From: DATAZK01 sp963731205 | Lineage (GTDB): Bacteria; Actinomycetota; Actinomycetes; Frankiales; Frankiaceae | Assembly: GCA_963731205.1 (NCBI GenBank) | Contig: CAVSUJ010000001.1 | Span: 1,302,001-1,366,000 of the forward strand | Reading direction: 5' to 3' | DNA length: 64,000 nucleotides | In this document: positions 1 through 7,649 of the stretch, in pieces | How positions within the stretch are numbered: position 1 is the first letter of the stretch | Layout of the letters: every line of letters begins with the position of its first letter | The notes under the pieces: generated by a model | Database searches by the model: none | What the model was told of the DNA's origin: nothing | Seen by the model: only the letters and a program-made list of their open reading frames with translations | Made by a program: the position numbers and the translations under genes

Positions 1-1
1 C

Positions 2-1099
2 GACGGCGCCCCTGCCAGCGCGGAAGAGCTCGCCGAGCTGCCCGACCTGATGAACGTCGCGACCCTGGGCCTCACGCCGGATGAGCCTCGCCGCACGATC
101 GAACTCGCCCTGCGCCGCCCCGACGGCGAGGAGCGCTGGGTACGCATGTCGCACAACGCGGTGTTCGAGGGCGAGCACCTCACGCAGGACGTCGTGCTGG
201 TCTACGACGTCACCCGCGAGCGGCAGGTCGAGCGGCTCAAGAGCGACTTCATCGCTACGGTCTCTCACGAGCTGCGCACCCCGATCACGCCGATCAAGGG
301 CTACGTCGAGCTGCTGCGCCGCCGCGGTGAGGACATGACCCCCGAACGCCGCCGCGAGATGCTCGACACCGTGGCCGACCGCGTCTCCCATCTCGCGCGG
401 CTGGTCGAAGACCTGCTCCTGGCCTCGGGCGTCTCCGAGCCCTCGGCCGCCGTCGTCATGCAGACCGCCGACCTCGGCTCGCTCACCCGCCGCACGGTCG
501 ACGACTTCCCCGGTGACGCGTCGCGGCTCACCACCGTGGCGCCCTCGAGGCTGGTGCTCGTGCAGGCCGACCCGACCCGCGTCATCCAGGTGCTGTCGAA
601 CCTGATCAGCAACGGGCTCAAGTACTCCCCTGAGGGCTCACCGGTCGAGGTCGAGTGCGAGGTCAACGAGGACGAATCGGTGGCCTGCGTACGCGTGACC
701 GACCACGGCCGCGGAATCCCCGCCGATCAGCTCGACCGCGTCTTCGACAAGTTCCACCGCGTGGAGGACCCGCTGCGGATGACCACGAGCGGCACCGGCC
801 TCGGACTGTTCATCGCCCGTCGCCTCGCCGGCGCGATGGGCGGGACGTTGTCGGTCGAGTCGACTCTCGGCAAGGGCGCGACGTTCCGTTTCCAGCTGCC
901 ACTGGCACCCGAAGGCGCTTCACTACCGAGCGTGATGTCACGCCCGGATATGCCGTTCGGGCTTCCGGGCCCGCGCATCCGTCCGCGCCAGCGTCCGCCC
1001 TTTGCACCGCCGCCGGGGGTCGATCCACAGGTACCGCCGGGCACTGATCCACCGGGCCCGCAGAGCGACACGCAAGGGGAGTTGAGTCACTCGACGTGA
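2..1099 (+). CDS. Sensor histidine kinase, C-terminal part
   Basis: This is the C-terminal part of a two-component sensor histidine kinase, cut by the window edge. The frame is open from base 2, upstream of the first ATG at 50, so the real start lies outside. The first ~55 residues look like the end of a PAS-type input domain. The HisKA H-box follows (SHELRTP; the phospho-acceptor His codon is 266-268). The ATPase domain has an N box (NLISNGLKYS), a G1 box (DHGRGIP), an F-like KFHR and a G2 box (GTGLGLFIA). A proline-rich tail of about 60 residues ends the protein. No transmembrane segment is visible in this part. The cognate response regulator is not in the window, so the signal is unknown. 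Confidence 0.9.
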   Translation, partial: DGAPASAEELAELPDLMNVATLGLTPDEPRRTIELALRRPDGEERWVRMSHNAVFEGEHLTQDVVLVYDVTRERQVERLKSDFIATVSHELRTPITPIKGYVELLRRRGEDMTPERRREMLDTVADRVSHLARLVEDLLLASGVSEPSAAVVMQTADLGSLTRRTVDDFPGDASRLTTVAPSRLVLVQADPTRVIQVLSNLISNGLKYSPEGSPVEVECEVNEDESVACVRVTDHGRGIPADQLDRVFDKFHRVEDPLRMTTSGTGLGLFIARRLAGAMGGTLSVESTLGKGATFRFQLPLAPEGASLPSVMSRPDMPFGLPGPRIRPRQRPPFAPPPGVDPQVPPGTDPPGPQSDTQGELSHST

Positions 1100-1156
1100 T
1101 GTCCGGACGCGCCAAGACGCACTATGGACATTGTGACGGGGATATGACGGGCAATT

Positions 1157-2557
1157 GTGGCTGACATCCCGCGCCGTGCCGTAACCCGCACGGCCAAGCT
1201 GGCTGCGCTCCCGCTCGGGGTCGCCGGCCGGGCGACGCTGGGGTTCGGCAAGCGGCTCGGAGGCCGTCCGGCGGAGCTCGTCGCCATCGAGCTCCAGCAG
1301 CGCACGGCAGCCCAATTGTTCAAGGTCCTCGGGGAGCTCAAGGGCGGGGCCATGAAGTTCGGCCAGGCACTCTCGGTGCTGGAAGCCGCGCTGCCCGAGG
1401 AGGTCGCCGGGCCCTACCGGGCCGCCCTGACCAAGCTGCAGGAATCCGCCCCCGCGATGCCCGCCCGCAGCGTCCATCAGGTGCTCGCCGCCGAGCTCGG
1501 AGCAGACTGGCGCACGAATTTTCAGGCTTTCGACGACCATCCCGCCGCGGCAGCCAGCATCGGCCAGGTGCACCGCGCCGTCTGGCACGACGGCCGCGAG
1601 GTGGCCGTCAAGGTGCAGTATCCCGGCGCCGGTCCCGCCCTGATCTCCGACCTGAACCAGCTTTCGCGCGCGGCCCGGCTCTTCGCGACACTCTCGCCCG
1701 GCATGGACGTGAAGCCACTGCTGGTCGAGCTGAAGGCACGCGTCACCGAAGAGCTGGATTACCTGCTGGAAGCGGGCTGGCAGCGTGCCTTCGCCGAGGC
1801 CTACGACGCAGATCCCGACATCGTCGTGCCGAAGGTTGTCGCCGGCTCCGGGCGCGTCCTCGTCAGCGACTGGATCGAGGGGGTCCCGCTCTCCACGATC
1901 ATCCGGGAGGGCAGCCAGGAAGACCGTGACCGCGCCGGCCGGCTGCTCGTGCGCTTCCTTTATTCAGGTCCCGGACGCGCCGGGCTGCTGCACGCCGATC
2001 CCCACCCGGGAAATTTCCGCCTGCTGCCCGATGGGCGGCTCGGGGTCCTGGACTTCGGCGCGGTGAACCGGCTGCCCGAGGGGCTTCCCGAGCCGGCCGG
2101 GCGGCTCGCCCGCCTGGCACTGGCCGGTGACGCCCAGGCGGTCTACGACGGGCTGCGCACCGAGAAATTCATCCTGCCTACGGCGAAGCTGAATCCCCAG
2201 CCGTTGCTGGACTTTCTGCTCCCGCTGCTCGGTCCGATCGCCAGTCCCGAGTTCACCTTCACCCGCGCCTGGCTGCGCAGCGAGGCCACGCGTATCGGCG
2301 ATCCCCGCAATCCGGCTTCCGCGCTCGCTCGGCAGCTGAACCTGCCGCCGTCCTACCTGCTGATCCATCGAGTGACGCTCGGGATGATCGGCGTGCTGTG
2401 CCAGCTCGGGGCGACGGCGCCTTTCCGCCGCGAGGTCGAGTACTGGCAGCCGGGCTTTGCCGAGCCTGGGACGAAGGCGGCCGCGCACGCCACGAAGGCG
2501 AACCGTCCGGGGCGCCGGCTGCCCAGCACGAAGGCGCCGCAGCCGGCTCAGAAGTAG
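1157..2557 (+). CDS. ABC1/UbiB-family atypical kinase
   Basis: This is an atypical protein-kinase-like (ABC1/ADCK/UbiB) protein of 466 residues. It carries the KxGQ motif (67-70), ASIGQVHRA (about 133-141) with the following AVKVQYPG lysine segment, the catalytic-loop-like HADPHPGNF (about 277) and the DFG-like LDFGA (about 296). Family members bind ATP and support isoprenoid-quinone or lipid metabolism; the substrate here is unknown. The start is GTG at 1157. In mycobacteria the homologue (Rv3197) lies beside whiB7 and has been linked to intrinsic macrolide resistance, and here too it lies near whiB7, separated by one gene on the opposite strand. A basic Pro/Ala/Lys-rich tail follows the kinase fold. 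Confidence 0.88.
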   Translation: MADIPRRAVTRTAKLAALPLGVAGRATLGFGKRLGGRPAELVAIELQQRTAAQLFKVLGELKGGAMKFGQALSVLEAALPEEVAGPYRAALTKLQESAPAMPARSVHQVLAAELGADWRTNFQAFDDHPAAAASIGQVHRAVWHDGREVAVKVQYPGAGPALISDLNQLSRAARLFATLSPGMDVKPLLVELKARVTEELDYLLEAGWQRAFAEAYDADPDIVVPKVVAGSGRVLVSDWIEGVPLSTIIREGSQEDRDRAGRLLVRFLYSGPGRAGLLHADPHPGNFRLLPDGRLGVLDFGAVNRLPEGLPEPAGRLARLALAGDAQAVYDGLRTEKFILPTAKLNPQPLLDFLLPLLGPIASPEFTFTRAWLRSEATRIGDPRNPASALARQLNLPPSYLLIHRVTLGMIGVLCQLGATAPFRREVEYWQPGFAEPGTKAAAHATKANRPGRRLPSTKAPQPAQK

Positions 2558-2579
2558 CGGCCGAGCGGCTCAGAAGTAG
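2544..2579. repeat. 14-bp direct repeat at convergent gene ends
   Basis: The 14-mer CGGCTCAGAAGTAG occurs at 2544-2557 and again at 2566-2579. The first copy contains the TAG stop of the ABC1 kinase. The second contains the reverse-strand TGA stop of the phosphatase gene. The repeat looks like a small local duplication at a convergent gene junction. Confidence 0.75.
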
Positions 2580-4075
2580 AGCGCGCCGTAGCCCTCGTCG
2601 CGGACGGCGATCCCGGCTGCAGCAAGAGCGTCGTCCCAATCTCCGCGGCAGGACGGGTCGGCGGCCTCGCTACCGTGATCGGCCGTCAGCAGGATGGTGG
2701 TGCTCTCCAGCAGGCCGCGCCGTTCGAGGATCCCGAGCGCGACCCCCAGCCGCCGATCGGCGTCGAGCAGCGCCGCCCGGGCCTCGGCGGAGTACGGTCC
2801 GCCCCCGTGGTGGCCGGTGTCGGTCAGCGTCGTGTTCCACCAGAGCAGCGCGGGCGGGCCGGACGGCTCCTCGAGCAGCTGCACGACCTGATCGAGCCCG
2901 AACGCGTCGACCTGGGTGGACCACGCATAGTCGGCATCCGCCCCGACGAACTCCTGCGTGGCATGCGGGTCGTCCTCCGGCGGCGGCAGCGCGCTGCGCA
3001 TGCTCTTGGCGCCGTCGGAAGCGCCGGCCTGCCGGATCAGTTCGAAGGTCGAATAGCCGGCGCCCCGGTCGACCGGCTCGTTGACACTGGCGGTCGCGAG
3101 GCCGGCGCAGGCCTCGAAGACCGTCTGCACGCCGGGTCGCAGCAGGTCACAGGCGTGATGCCAGGTGCTGACGTCATTGGCCAGGTAGCGCTCACCGGTC
3201 GCCCGGTCGAAGAAGACGTTGCCGAGGATGCCGTGGCGTCCCGGTCCGACGCCGCAGATCGCGCTCGTGTGGTTGACCAGCGTCACGCTGGGGAATTCGG
3301 CCGTCGCTCCCCCGCTCAGGGCGCAGCCGTGCTCGAGCAGCCGGGCGACGTTGGGCAGCGCCCCCGACCCGGCGAGTTCGAGCAGGTCGTTGGAATTGAC
3401 CCCGTCCCACAGCAGGCCCATCACCCGGCGCGGCGTGCCGGCGGCGGGCGCCTCGACCAGATCGGTGAGCGGCTGACCCTCGGCGCCGTCGAACGAGCGG
3501 CCGGCAGCATGAGCGAGGGTCGGTCCGATGTCGATGACGCGGACGGCGCGGGGCAGCACCCCTGACGCGATCACGCCCGCACCGGACACGATCAACGGCG
3601 CCCGGCTCTGGCCCGCGTCGAGGCTGCCGTGCTCGCCCAGGTGGCCGCCGCGCTCGGGCCAGTAGTGGCTCGGCGTGTGGACGACATGCAGATCGGGGCT
3701 GCGGCTCGGGTCGGCGAAGGCTGACGCGAGCCTTCGGGCGGCGTCGGGATAGCAATTGCGCTCGTTGGGCGGGCTCTGCTCGGGTCGCACTCCGTCTTCA
3801 TGAGGGACGCCGTGCATGGGGTTCTGGCAGCCGATCGGTGACCGGCCGGAGATGACGTCGAACGTCGCGCCCGGCTCGCCCAGCGGCGCCCGAGCGGACC
3901 CGGCGGCATTGGCGACCATCACGTACGCGCCCTCACGCCAGGCGACCAGGTCGACGATGCCGGCGAGCTCGGGCTTCAGGAGCACTTCGAGGGCCGCCTC
4001 GCGCGGGTTGGCTCTGCGCTGACCTGCGTCAGCGAGCGTCACCCGGGCTGACGTGTCGCGATCGGGGCTCGGCAC
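2570..4075 (-). CDS. Alkaline-phosphatase-superfamily phosphoesterase, motif order permuted
   Basis: This is a 501-residue protein of the type I phosphodiesterase/nucleotide pyrophosphatase (alkaline phosphatase superfamily) fold. The second half has the usual N-terminal motifs: metal Asp in LLWDGVN (D224), nucleophile Thr in FPSVTLVNH (T265), GRHGILGN, TDTGHHGGGP (D419) and TADHG (D466/H467). Motifs that normally close the fold lie in the first half instead: GGHLGEHGS (about 143-151), PLIVSGAGV (160-168) and VIDIGPTLA (180-188). The order therefore appears circularly permuted. No signal peptide is evident, so it is probably cytoplasmic. The substrate is unknown (a phosphodiester, pyrophosphate or phosphonate is possible). 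It converges on the ABC1 kinase with a 12-nt gap. Confidence 0.8.
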   Translation of the reverse strand: MPSPDRDTSARVTLADAGQRRANPREAALEVLLKPELAGIVDLVAWREGAYVMVANAAGSARAPLGEPGATFDVISGRSPIGCQNPMHGVPHEDGVRPEQSPPNERNCYPDAARRLASAFADPSRSPDLHVVHTPSHYWPERGGHLGEHGSLDAGQSRAPLIVSGAGVIASGVLPRAVRVIDIGPTLAHAAGRSFDGAEGQPLTDLVEAPAAGTPRRVMGLLWDGVNSNDLLELAGSGALPNVARLLEHGCALSGGATAEFPSVTLVNHTSAICGVGPGRHGILGNVFFDRATGERYLANDVSTWHHACDLLRPGVQTVFEACAGLATASVNEPVDRGAGYSTFELIRQAGASDGAKSMRSALPPPEDDPHATQEFVGADADYAWSTQVDAFGLDQVVQLLEEPSGPPALLWWNTTLTDTGHHGGGPYSAEARAALLDADRRLGVALGILERRGLLESTTILLTADHGSEAADPSCRGDWDDALAAAGIAVRDEGYGALYF

Positions 4076-4109
4076 GCCTGCACGCTACCGAGCAACGTCG
4101 TGTGGGGGG

Positions 4110-4155
4110 CGCCGACGCCCCGGCCCACCGGATGACGGCGGCCGGGGCGTCGGCG
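4110..4155. terminator. Strong GC hairpin after the whiB7 operon
   Basis: A perfect 16-bp inverted repeat has arms 4110-4125 and 4140-4155 and a 14-nt loop. It lies 10 nt past the stop of the small gene that follows whiB7 and 34 nt before the phosphatase start (both minus strand). There is no T-tract, so it may act as a GC-hairpin terminator or as an mRNA 3'-end stabiliser. Confidence 0.6.
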
Positions 4156-4165
4156 GGTGCTGCCC

Positions 4166-4366
4166 CTAGGACAGCTGCGCCCAGGCAAGGGTGGCCTGAG
4201 CGGCAGCGTGCGCAGCGGCACGGGAAGCCCGCTCCGCGCGCGCGGCGCGGCGGGCGGCCCGGCGCTGCAGCCGGGCAGCGGCAACCAGGCGACTGTGGTC
4301 TGTCTGCGCCTGGGCTTGTCGGTGTACGAGCTCGCAGGCCATACGGGCCTGCTCCGGGGCGATCAT
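4166..4366 (-). CDS. Small basic Ala/Arg-rich protein downstream of whiB7
   Basis: This is a predicted 66-residue protein rich in Ala, Arg and Gln, with a helical ARLQRRAARRAARAERA stretch and no recognised domain. It is believable as a gene because of an excellent ribosome-binding site (AAAGGAG, 6 nt before the ATG), its position 41 nt after the whiB7 stop on the same strand, and a strong hairpin just past its end. It is probably cotranscribed with whiB7 and so induced with it. Its function is unknown; the charge pattern would suit a small nucleic-acid- or ribosome-binding protein, but that is only inference. Confidence 0.62.
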   Translation of the reverse strand: MIAPEQARMACELVHRQAQAQTDHSRLVAAARLQRRAARRAARAERASRAAAHAAAQATLAWAQLS

Positions 4367-4407
4367 GGCTCTCTCCTTTGAGAACGCGCTCCAAAAGAAC
4401 GTGGGGC

Positions 4408-4680
4408 TCAGGCCGCCACCTTGCGGGGGCGACCACGGGGACGCTTGCGAGCGACGACGGCTCCGAGGACGACCAGCTGGCCGCCCCAGACGCCATAGGG
4501 CTCGCGACGGTCAATGGCGCCGGACAGGCACTCGTGCCGCAGTGGGCATTCCGCACACACCGCCTTGGCGGTCTCGACCTCATGCGGCAGCTCGGCGAAA
4601 AAGAGCTCGGGGTCGTGCTCCCAGCAGGGCAGGTCGATGCCTTCGTGCTCGATCCGGTGGATCGTGATCGTGTCGAACAT
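4408..4680 (-). CDS. whiB7: WhiB7-type Fe-S transcription factor
   Basis: This is a 90-residue WhiB-family regulator. Four cysteines (C19, C42, C45, C51) bind a [4Fe-4S] cluster, the GVWGG turn is at 63-67, and a C-terminal AT-hook RGRPRK (82-87) is present. The AT-hook marks the WhiB7 subclass. WhiB7 works with the primary sigma factor, inserting the hook into AT-rich DNA just upstream of the -35 element, and activates intrinsic antibiotic-resistance genes, including its own. The flanks (uvrD2 upstream, an ABC1 kinase nearby) match mycobacterial whiB7. The upstream leader carries a uORF and an intrinsic terminator, described separately. There is an AGGAGGTGACC ribosome-binding site before the ATG. 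Confidence 0.95.
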   Translation of the reverse strand: MFDTITIHRIEHEGIDLPCWEHDPELFFAELPHEVETAKAVCAECPLRHECLSGAIDRREPYGVWGGQLVVLGAVVARKRPRGRPRKVAA

Positions 4681-4727
4681 CGGTGGTCACCTCCTCGAAG
4701 GACGCAAGTATCGGAGTGGGGTACGAC

Positions 4728-4765
4728 AAAAAGGCCGCGGATCCCGGAGAGGGAATCCGCGGCCT
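4728..4765 (-). terminator. Intrinsic terminator (attenuator) in whiB7 leader
   Basis: Read on the minus strand, an 11-bp perfect stem (arms 4755-4765 and 4732-4742), extendable inward by about 3 pairs, is followed by five T residues (4728-4732). It lies between the uORF stop (4786) and the whiB7 start (4680). This is the expected position for a conditional terminator that blocks whiB7 transcription unless translation of the uORF is disturbed. Confidence 0.88.
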
Positions 4766-4785
4766 CGAGTCGGCTGCTGCATCGG

Positions 4786-4944
4786 CTAGATGCGCCGTCG
4801 CCCTCGAGGCGGTCGGGTGGTCCCCGGAAGGTCCTGGACCCAGCTACCGCTGGTGGCATTCATCGCGAACTTGGCATCGGTAAACACCGGGAGGCCGACT
4901 CGCGTACGCGCGGTCCACAGGACGTGGGCAGACTTCATCGTCAC
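4786..4944 (-). CDS. whiB7 leader peptide (uORF), 52 aa
   Basis: This short upstream ORF lies in the whiB7 leader. It starts with GTG at 4944 (GGAGG six-plus nt upstream), with an in-frame ATG two codons later, and ends with TAG at 4786, about 20 nt before the terminator stem. The 52-residue peptide begins MTMKSAHVLW and ends in a basic, Pro-containing stretch (RPPRGRRRI). In mycobacteria and other actinomycetes, whiB7 leaders use translation of such a uORF to sense ribosome-targeting drugs. Stalling on it changes leader RNA folding and prevents termination. The Arg/Pro-rich end just before the stop could sensitise it to ribosome slowing, which is my inference. Confidence 0.78.
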   Translation of the reverse strand: MTMKSAHVLWTARTRVGLPVFTDAKFAMNATSGSWVQDLPGTTRPPRGRRRI

Positions 4945-5000
4945 GTGGCACCTCCTCCGCGTCGTCTCGCTCGGTGTCGACCGAAATGTCGACGCGTTGA

Positions 5001-5042
5001 AACCTAGCGGCATCGACGTAAACCGCGCAACGTATTTAATTT
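5001..5042 (-). promoter_or_regulatory. whiB7 promoter with WhiB7 AT-rich box
   Basis: On the minus strand, an AT block AAATTAAATA (5033-5042) is followed after 2 nt by the -35-like TTGCGC (5025-5030), an 18-nt spacer and the -10 TAGGTT (5001-5006). An AT-rich element just upstream of the -35 is the hallmark of WhiB7-activated promoters. Predicted transcription starts near 4994, giving a leader of about 315 nt. The AT block overlaps the last codons and stop of uvrD2. Confidence 0.75.
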
Positions 5043-7087
5043 GCGGAAGTTTTTTCGGTCGAACCGGCCCCCGGCGCGACGGACTTCAGCACGTCGAGCA
5101 CGCCCGGGCCGAAGCGCTCGAGCTTGGTGGCGCCCACTCCCGGGAGCGCGCGCAGCTGCTGCAGGCTCGCGGGACGCTTGCTGGCGATGGCCTCGAGCGT
5201 GGCATCGGTGAAGACACAGAACGCCGGCTGCTTCTGCTCGGCCGCCCGCTCCGAGCGCCACTGGCGCAGGGCCTCCCACAGAGCCGGATCGACCTGCGCC
5301 GGAGGGCCGCCCTTTTTCGAGCGAGACGGCTTGGCCCGCTCCTCGGTCTGCGGTGCGATCCCGTCCAGGAAGCGCGACGGCTTACGCGGTCGCCGGCCGG
5401 CCTCGCGCGCCTTGGCCCACGAAAGCGTGAGCTGCCGGCGCGCCCGGGTGACCCCCACGTACAGCAGCCGGCGCTCCTCGGCGACGGCCTCCGGGGTCAC
5501 CGCGTAGCTGATCGGCAAGGTGCCATCGACCAGGCCGACCAGAAAGACGGCGTCCCACTCCAAACCCTTGGCGGCATGGAGCGAGGCGAGGGTGACGCCT
5601 TGCACGGTGGGCACGTGCTGCGCCGCCGCCCTCTCTGCGAGCTCGGTGGTGAAGACGGCCAAGGTCGGCGCCGGAGCGCCCGCGGCCTCCGCATCGCTCT
5701 GCGCCTCCTGGGCCAGCCGCAGCAGCGCGGCGACGTTCTCCCAACGCTCGCGCTGCGCTCCGACGCCGGACGGCGGCTCATCAGCGCGCCAGCCGGCCGT
5801 CGCCAGGACGGTGCTGACCGACGCGACCAGATCTTCCGAGCCGCCGTCTTCCTCGGCCCGCGCCGCACCCCGCAAGCGCACCATCGCCTCGCGCACTTCG
5901 GGCCGCTCGAAGAAGCGCTCGCCGCCGCGCAGCACGTAGGCGACCTTCGCCCGGGTCAGGGCTTCTTCGTAGGCCTCCGTCTGCGCATTGATCCGGACCA
6001 GGATGGCGATCTCGCTGGCGGGGGTGCCCGTGCGGATGAGCTCCGCGATGCGCCCGGCCACCAGCTGTGCCTCTTCGGCCTCGTCTTCGGCGATCAGCCA
6101 GCTCGGCTCCGGTCCGGCTGCTGACTGCGCCTGCAAACCCCCGGGCGAGCCCCCGCGCGTGATGACGGCATTCGCGAGCCCCACCACCTGAGGGGTCGAC
6201 CGGTAGTTGCGCACCAGCCGGACGATCTCGGCGTCGGCGTGACGCTGGCGGAAGGTCTGCAGATAGCTCGAGGAGGCGCCGGTGAAGGAGTAGATGGTCT
6301 GCTCCGGATCGCCGACGACGCAGAGGCTGCTTCGCGAGCCGAGCCACGCCGAGAGGAGACGGTGCTGCAGCGGATTCACGTCCTGGAACTCATCGACCAC
6401 GAAATGCCGGTAGCGCGCGTGAAGCTCGTCAGCGACGAAGCGGTGCTCCTCGATCAGACCGGCCATCAGCAGCAGCAGATCTTCGAAGTCGATCATCCCG
6501 GCCTGGCGCTTGACCTCCTCGTACGCCGTGTAAATGCCCGCCGTGGCCGCCGCGTCGAGCGGGAGATCGCGGGCGGCGCGCGCAGCAGCTGCCGGGTATT
6601 CACCGGGACCGACCATCGTGGCCTTGGCCCACTCGATCTCCGACGTGACGTCGCGCAAGGCCGGCCCCTGAAGCGTGACTCGGGCGGACCGAGCGGCCTG
6701 CGCGACGAGGCGCGCCTTGCTGCTGACGAGCTGCGGAAGCGGGCCGCCCATCACCTGCGGCCAGAAATAGCCGAGCTGGCGCAGGGCCGCCGCGTGGAAG
6801 GTGCGCGCCTGCACCCCTTCGGCGCCGAGCTGCCGCAGGCGGGTGCGCAGCTCTCCGGCCGCCCGCGCCGTGAACGTCACGGTGAGCACCTGACCGGCCG
6901 GCAGCTGCCCGGTGACGACCTGATAGGCGACGCGCCGGGTGATCGCCCGGGTCTTACCGGTGCCGGCACCCGCGAGCACACAGACCGGCCCGACCGGGGC
7001 CAGCACCACCCGCCGCTGCTCCGGATCGAGCCCCTCGAGCACTGCCGCGGGCGGTTCGCTGCTCAGCTCGTCGGCAAGTGCACTCAC
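5036..7087 (-). CDS. uvrD2: UvrD2-like superfamily 1 DNA helicase with HRDC domain
   Basis: This is a 683-residue SF1A 3'-5' DNA helicase. Walker A AGTGKT (41-46), the DEFQDVNP Walker B, GDPEQTIYSFTGA (motif III), VRNYRST (motif IV), the LHAAKGLEWDAVF motif (V) and VGVTRARRQL (motif VI) are all visible. A C-terminal HRDC domain (about 600-675) defines UvrD2. Mycobacterial UvrD2 has a four-cysteine motif between the helicase core and the HRDC; here that linker (about 560-600) is cysteine-free. The location next to whiB7 matches mycobacteria. The ATG start at 7087 is divergent from mycoredoxin. The stop codon lies inside the AT-rich element of the whiB7 promoter. Confidence 0.93.
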   Translation of the reverse strand: MSALADELSSEPPAAVLEGLDPEQRRVVLAPVGPVCVLAGAGTGKTRAITRRVAYQVVTGQLPAGQVLTVTFTARAAGELRTRLRQLGAEGVQARTFHAAALRQLGYFWPQVMGGPLPQLVSSKARLVAQAARSARVTLQGPALRDVTSEIEWAKATMVGPGEYPAAAARAARDLPLDAAATAGIYTAYEEVKRQAGMIDFEDLLLLMAGLIEEHRFVADELHARYRHFVVDEFQDVNPLQHRLLSAWLGSRSSLCVVGDPEQTIYSFTGASSSYLQTFRQRHADAEIVRLVRNYRSTPQVVGLANAVITRGGSPGGLQAQSAAGPEPSWLIAEDEAEEAQLVAGRIAELIRTGTPASEIAILVRINAQTEAYEEALTRAKVAYVLRGGERFFERPEVREAMVRLRGAARAEEDGGSEDLVASVSTVLATAGWRADEPPSGVGAQRERWENVAALLRLAQEAQSDAEAAGAPAPTLAVFTTELAERAAAQHVPTVQGVTLASLHAAKGLEWDAVFLVGLVDGTLPISYAVTPEAVAEERRLLYVGVTRARRQLTLSWAKAREAGRRPRKPSRFLDGIAPQTEERAKPSRSKKGGPPAQVDPALWEALRQWRSERAAEQKQPAFCVFTDATLEAIASKRPASLQQLRALPGVGATKLERFGPGVLDVLKSVAPGAGSTEKTSAN

Positions 7088-7219
7088 GCCTTGCGACGCT
7101 AGCTGCTGGCACCGACAGGAAGCAGCCGGGACGAGCCGTTGTTGATGGGTAAGAAATATTCACACCGAGAGTGCGCCGGACTCGTTCGCTCTGAAGTCAG
7201 CTCTGAAGGAGATAGCCCC

Positions 7220-7495
7220 GTGCCGAACCCGACTCCTGCCGGGAGTGCTGCACCAGCGTTCACCGTCTACTCCACCCCGTGGTGCGGCTACTGCACGCGG
7301 CTCAAGCGCCAGCTCAAGGGTGAGGGACTGACCTTCGCCGAGGTCGACATCGAGCTCGAGCCGGAGGCCGAGGCGCTTGTGAAGGCAGCCAACGGCGGCA
7401 ATGCGACCGTCCCGACGCTTGTCTTCGCCGACGGCAGCTCGCTCACCAATCCGTCGTTGCGAGAGGTTCTGGCGAAGCTGGAAACGGCCGCGTAA
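7220..7495 (+). CDS. Mycoredoxin / glutaredoxin-like protein
   Basis: This is a 91-residue thioredoxin-fold oxidoreductase with a WCGYC active site near residue 22, a cis-Pro TVPT and C-terminal GSSLTNP. Such actinobacterial glutaredoxin-like proteins (mycoredoxin-1, beside uvrD2 in mycobacteria) reduce mycothiol mixed disulfides. I chose the GTG at 7220 because AAGGAG sits 7-8 nt upstream; an in-frame ATG at 7139 would add 27 non-conserved residues. It is divergent from uvrD2 across about 130 nt that must hold both promoters. Confidence 0.88.
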   Translation: MPNPTPAGSAAPAFTVYSTPWCGYCTRLKRQLKGEGLTFAEVDIELEPEAEALVKAANGGNATVPTLVFADGSSLTNPSLREVLAKLETAA

Positions 7496-7649
7496 CTGAC
7501 TGTTCGATCAGTTTGGTGACCGATCTCTCACCGCCGTACGGGTACTTCGGGTGACCCGGAGTGATCTTCATAGGTTCACCTGACAGGCGTCTCGAGCGCG
7601 TGAGAGGGTCTGAACACTTTCTGCGAAACCCCAGACCCACCGGAGTGCA

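Noticed and set aside
4102..5007. 301-codon plus-strand ORF across whiB7 and its leader
   Set aside because: Arg/Gly-rich shadow frame, antisense to whiB7 and its leader, with no domain.
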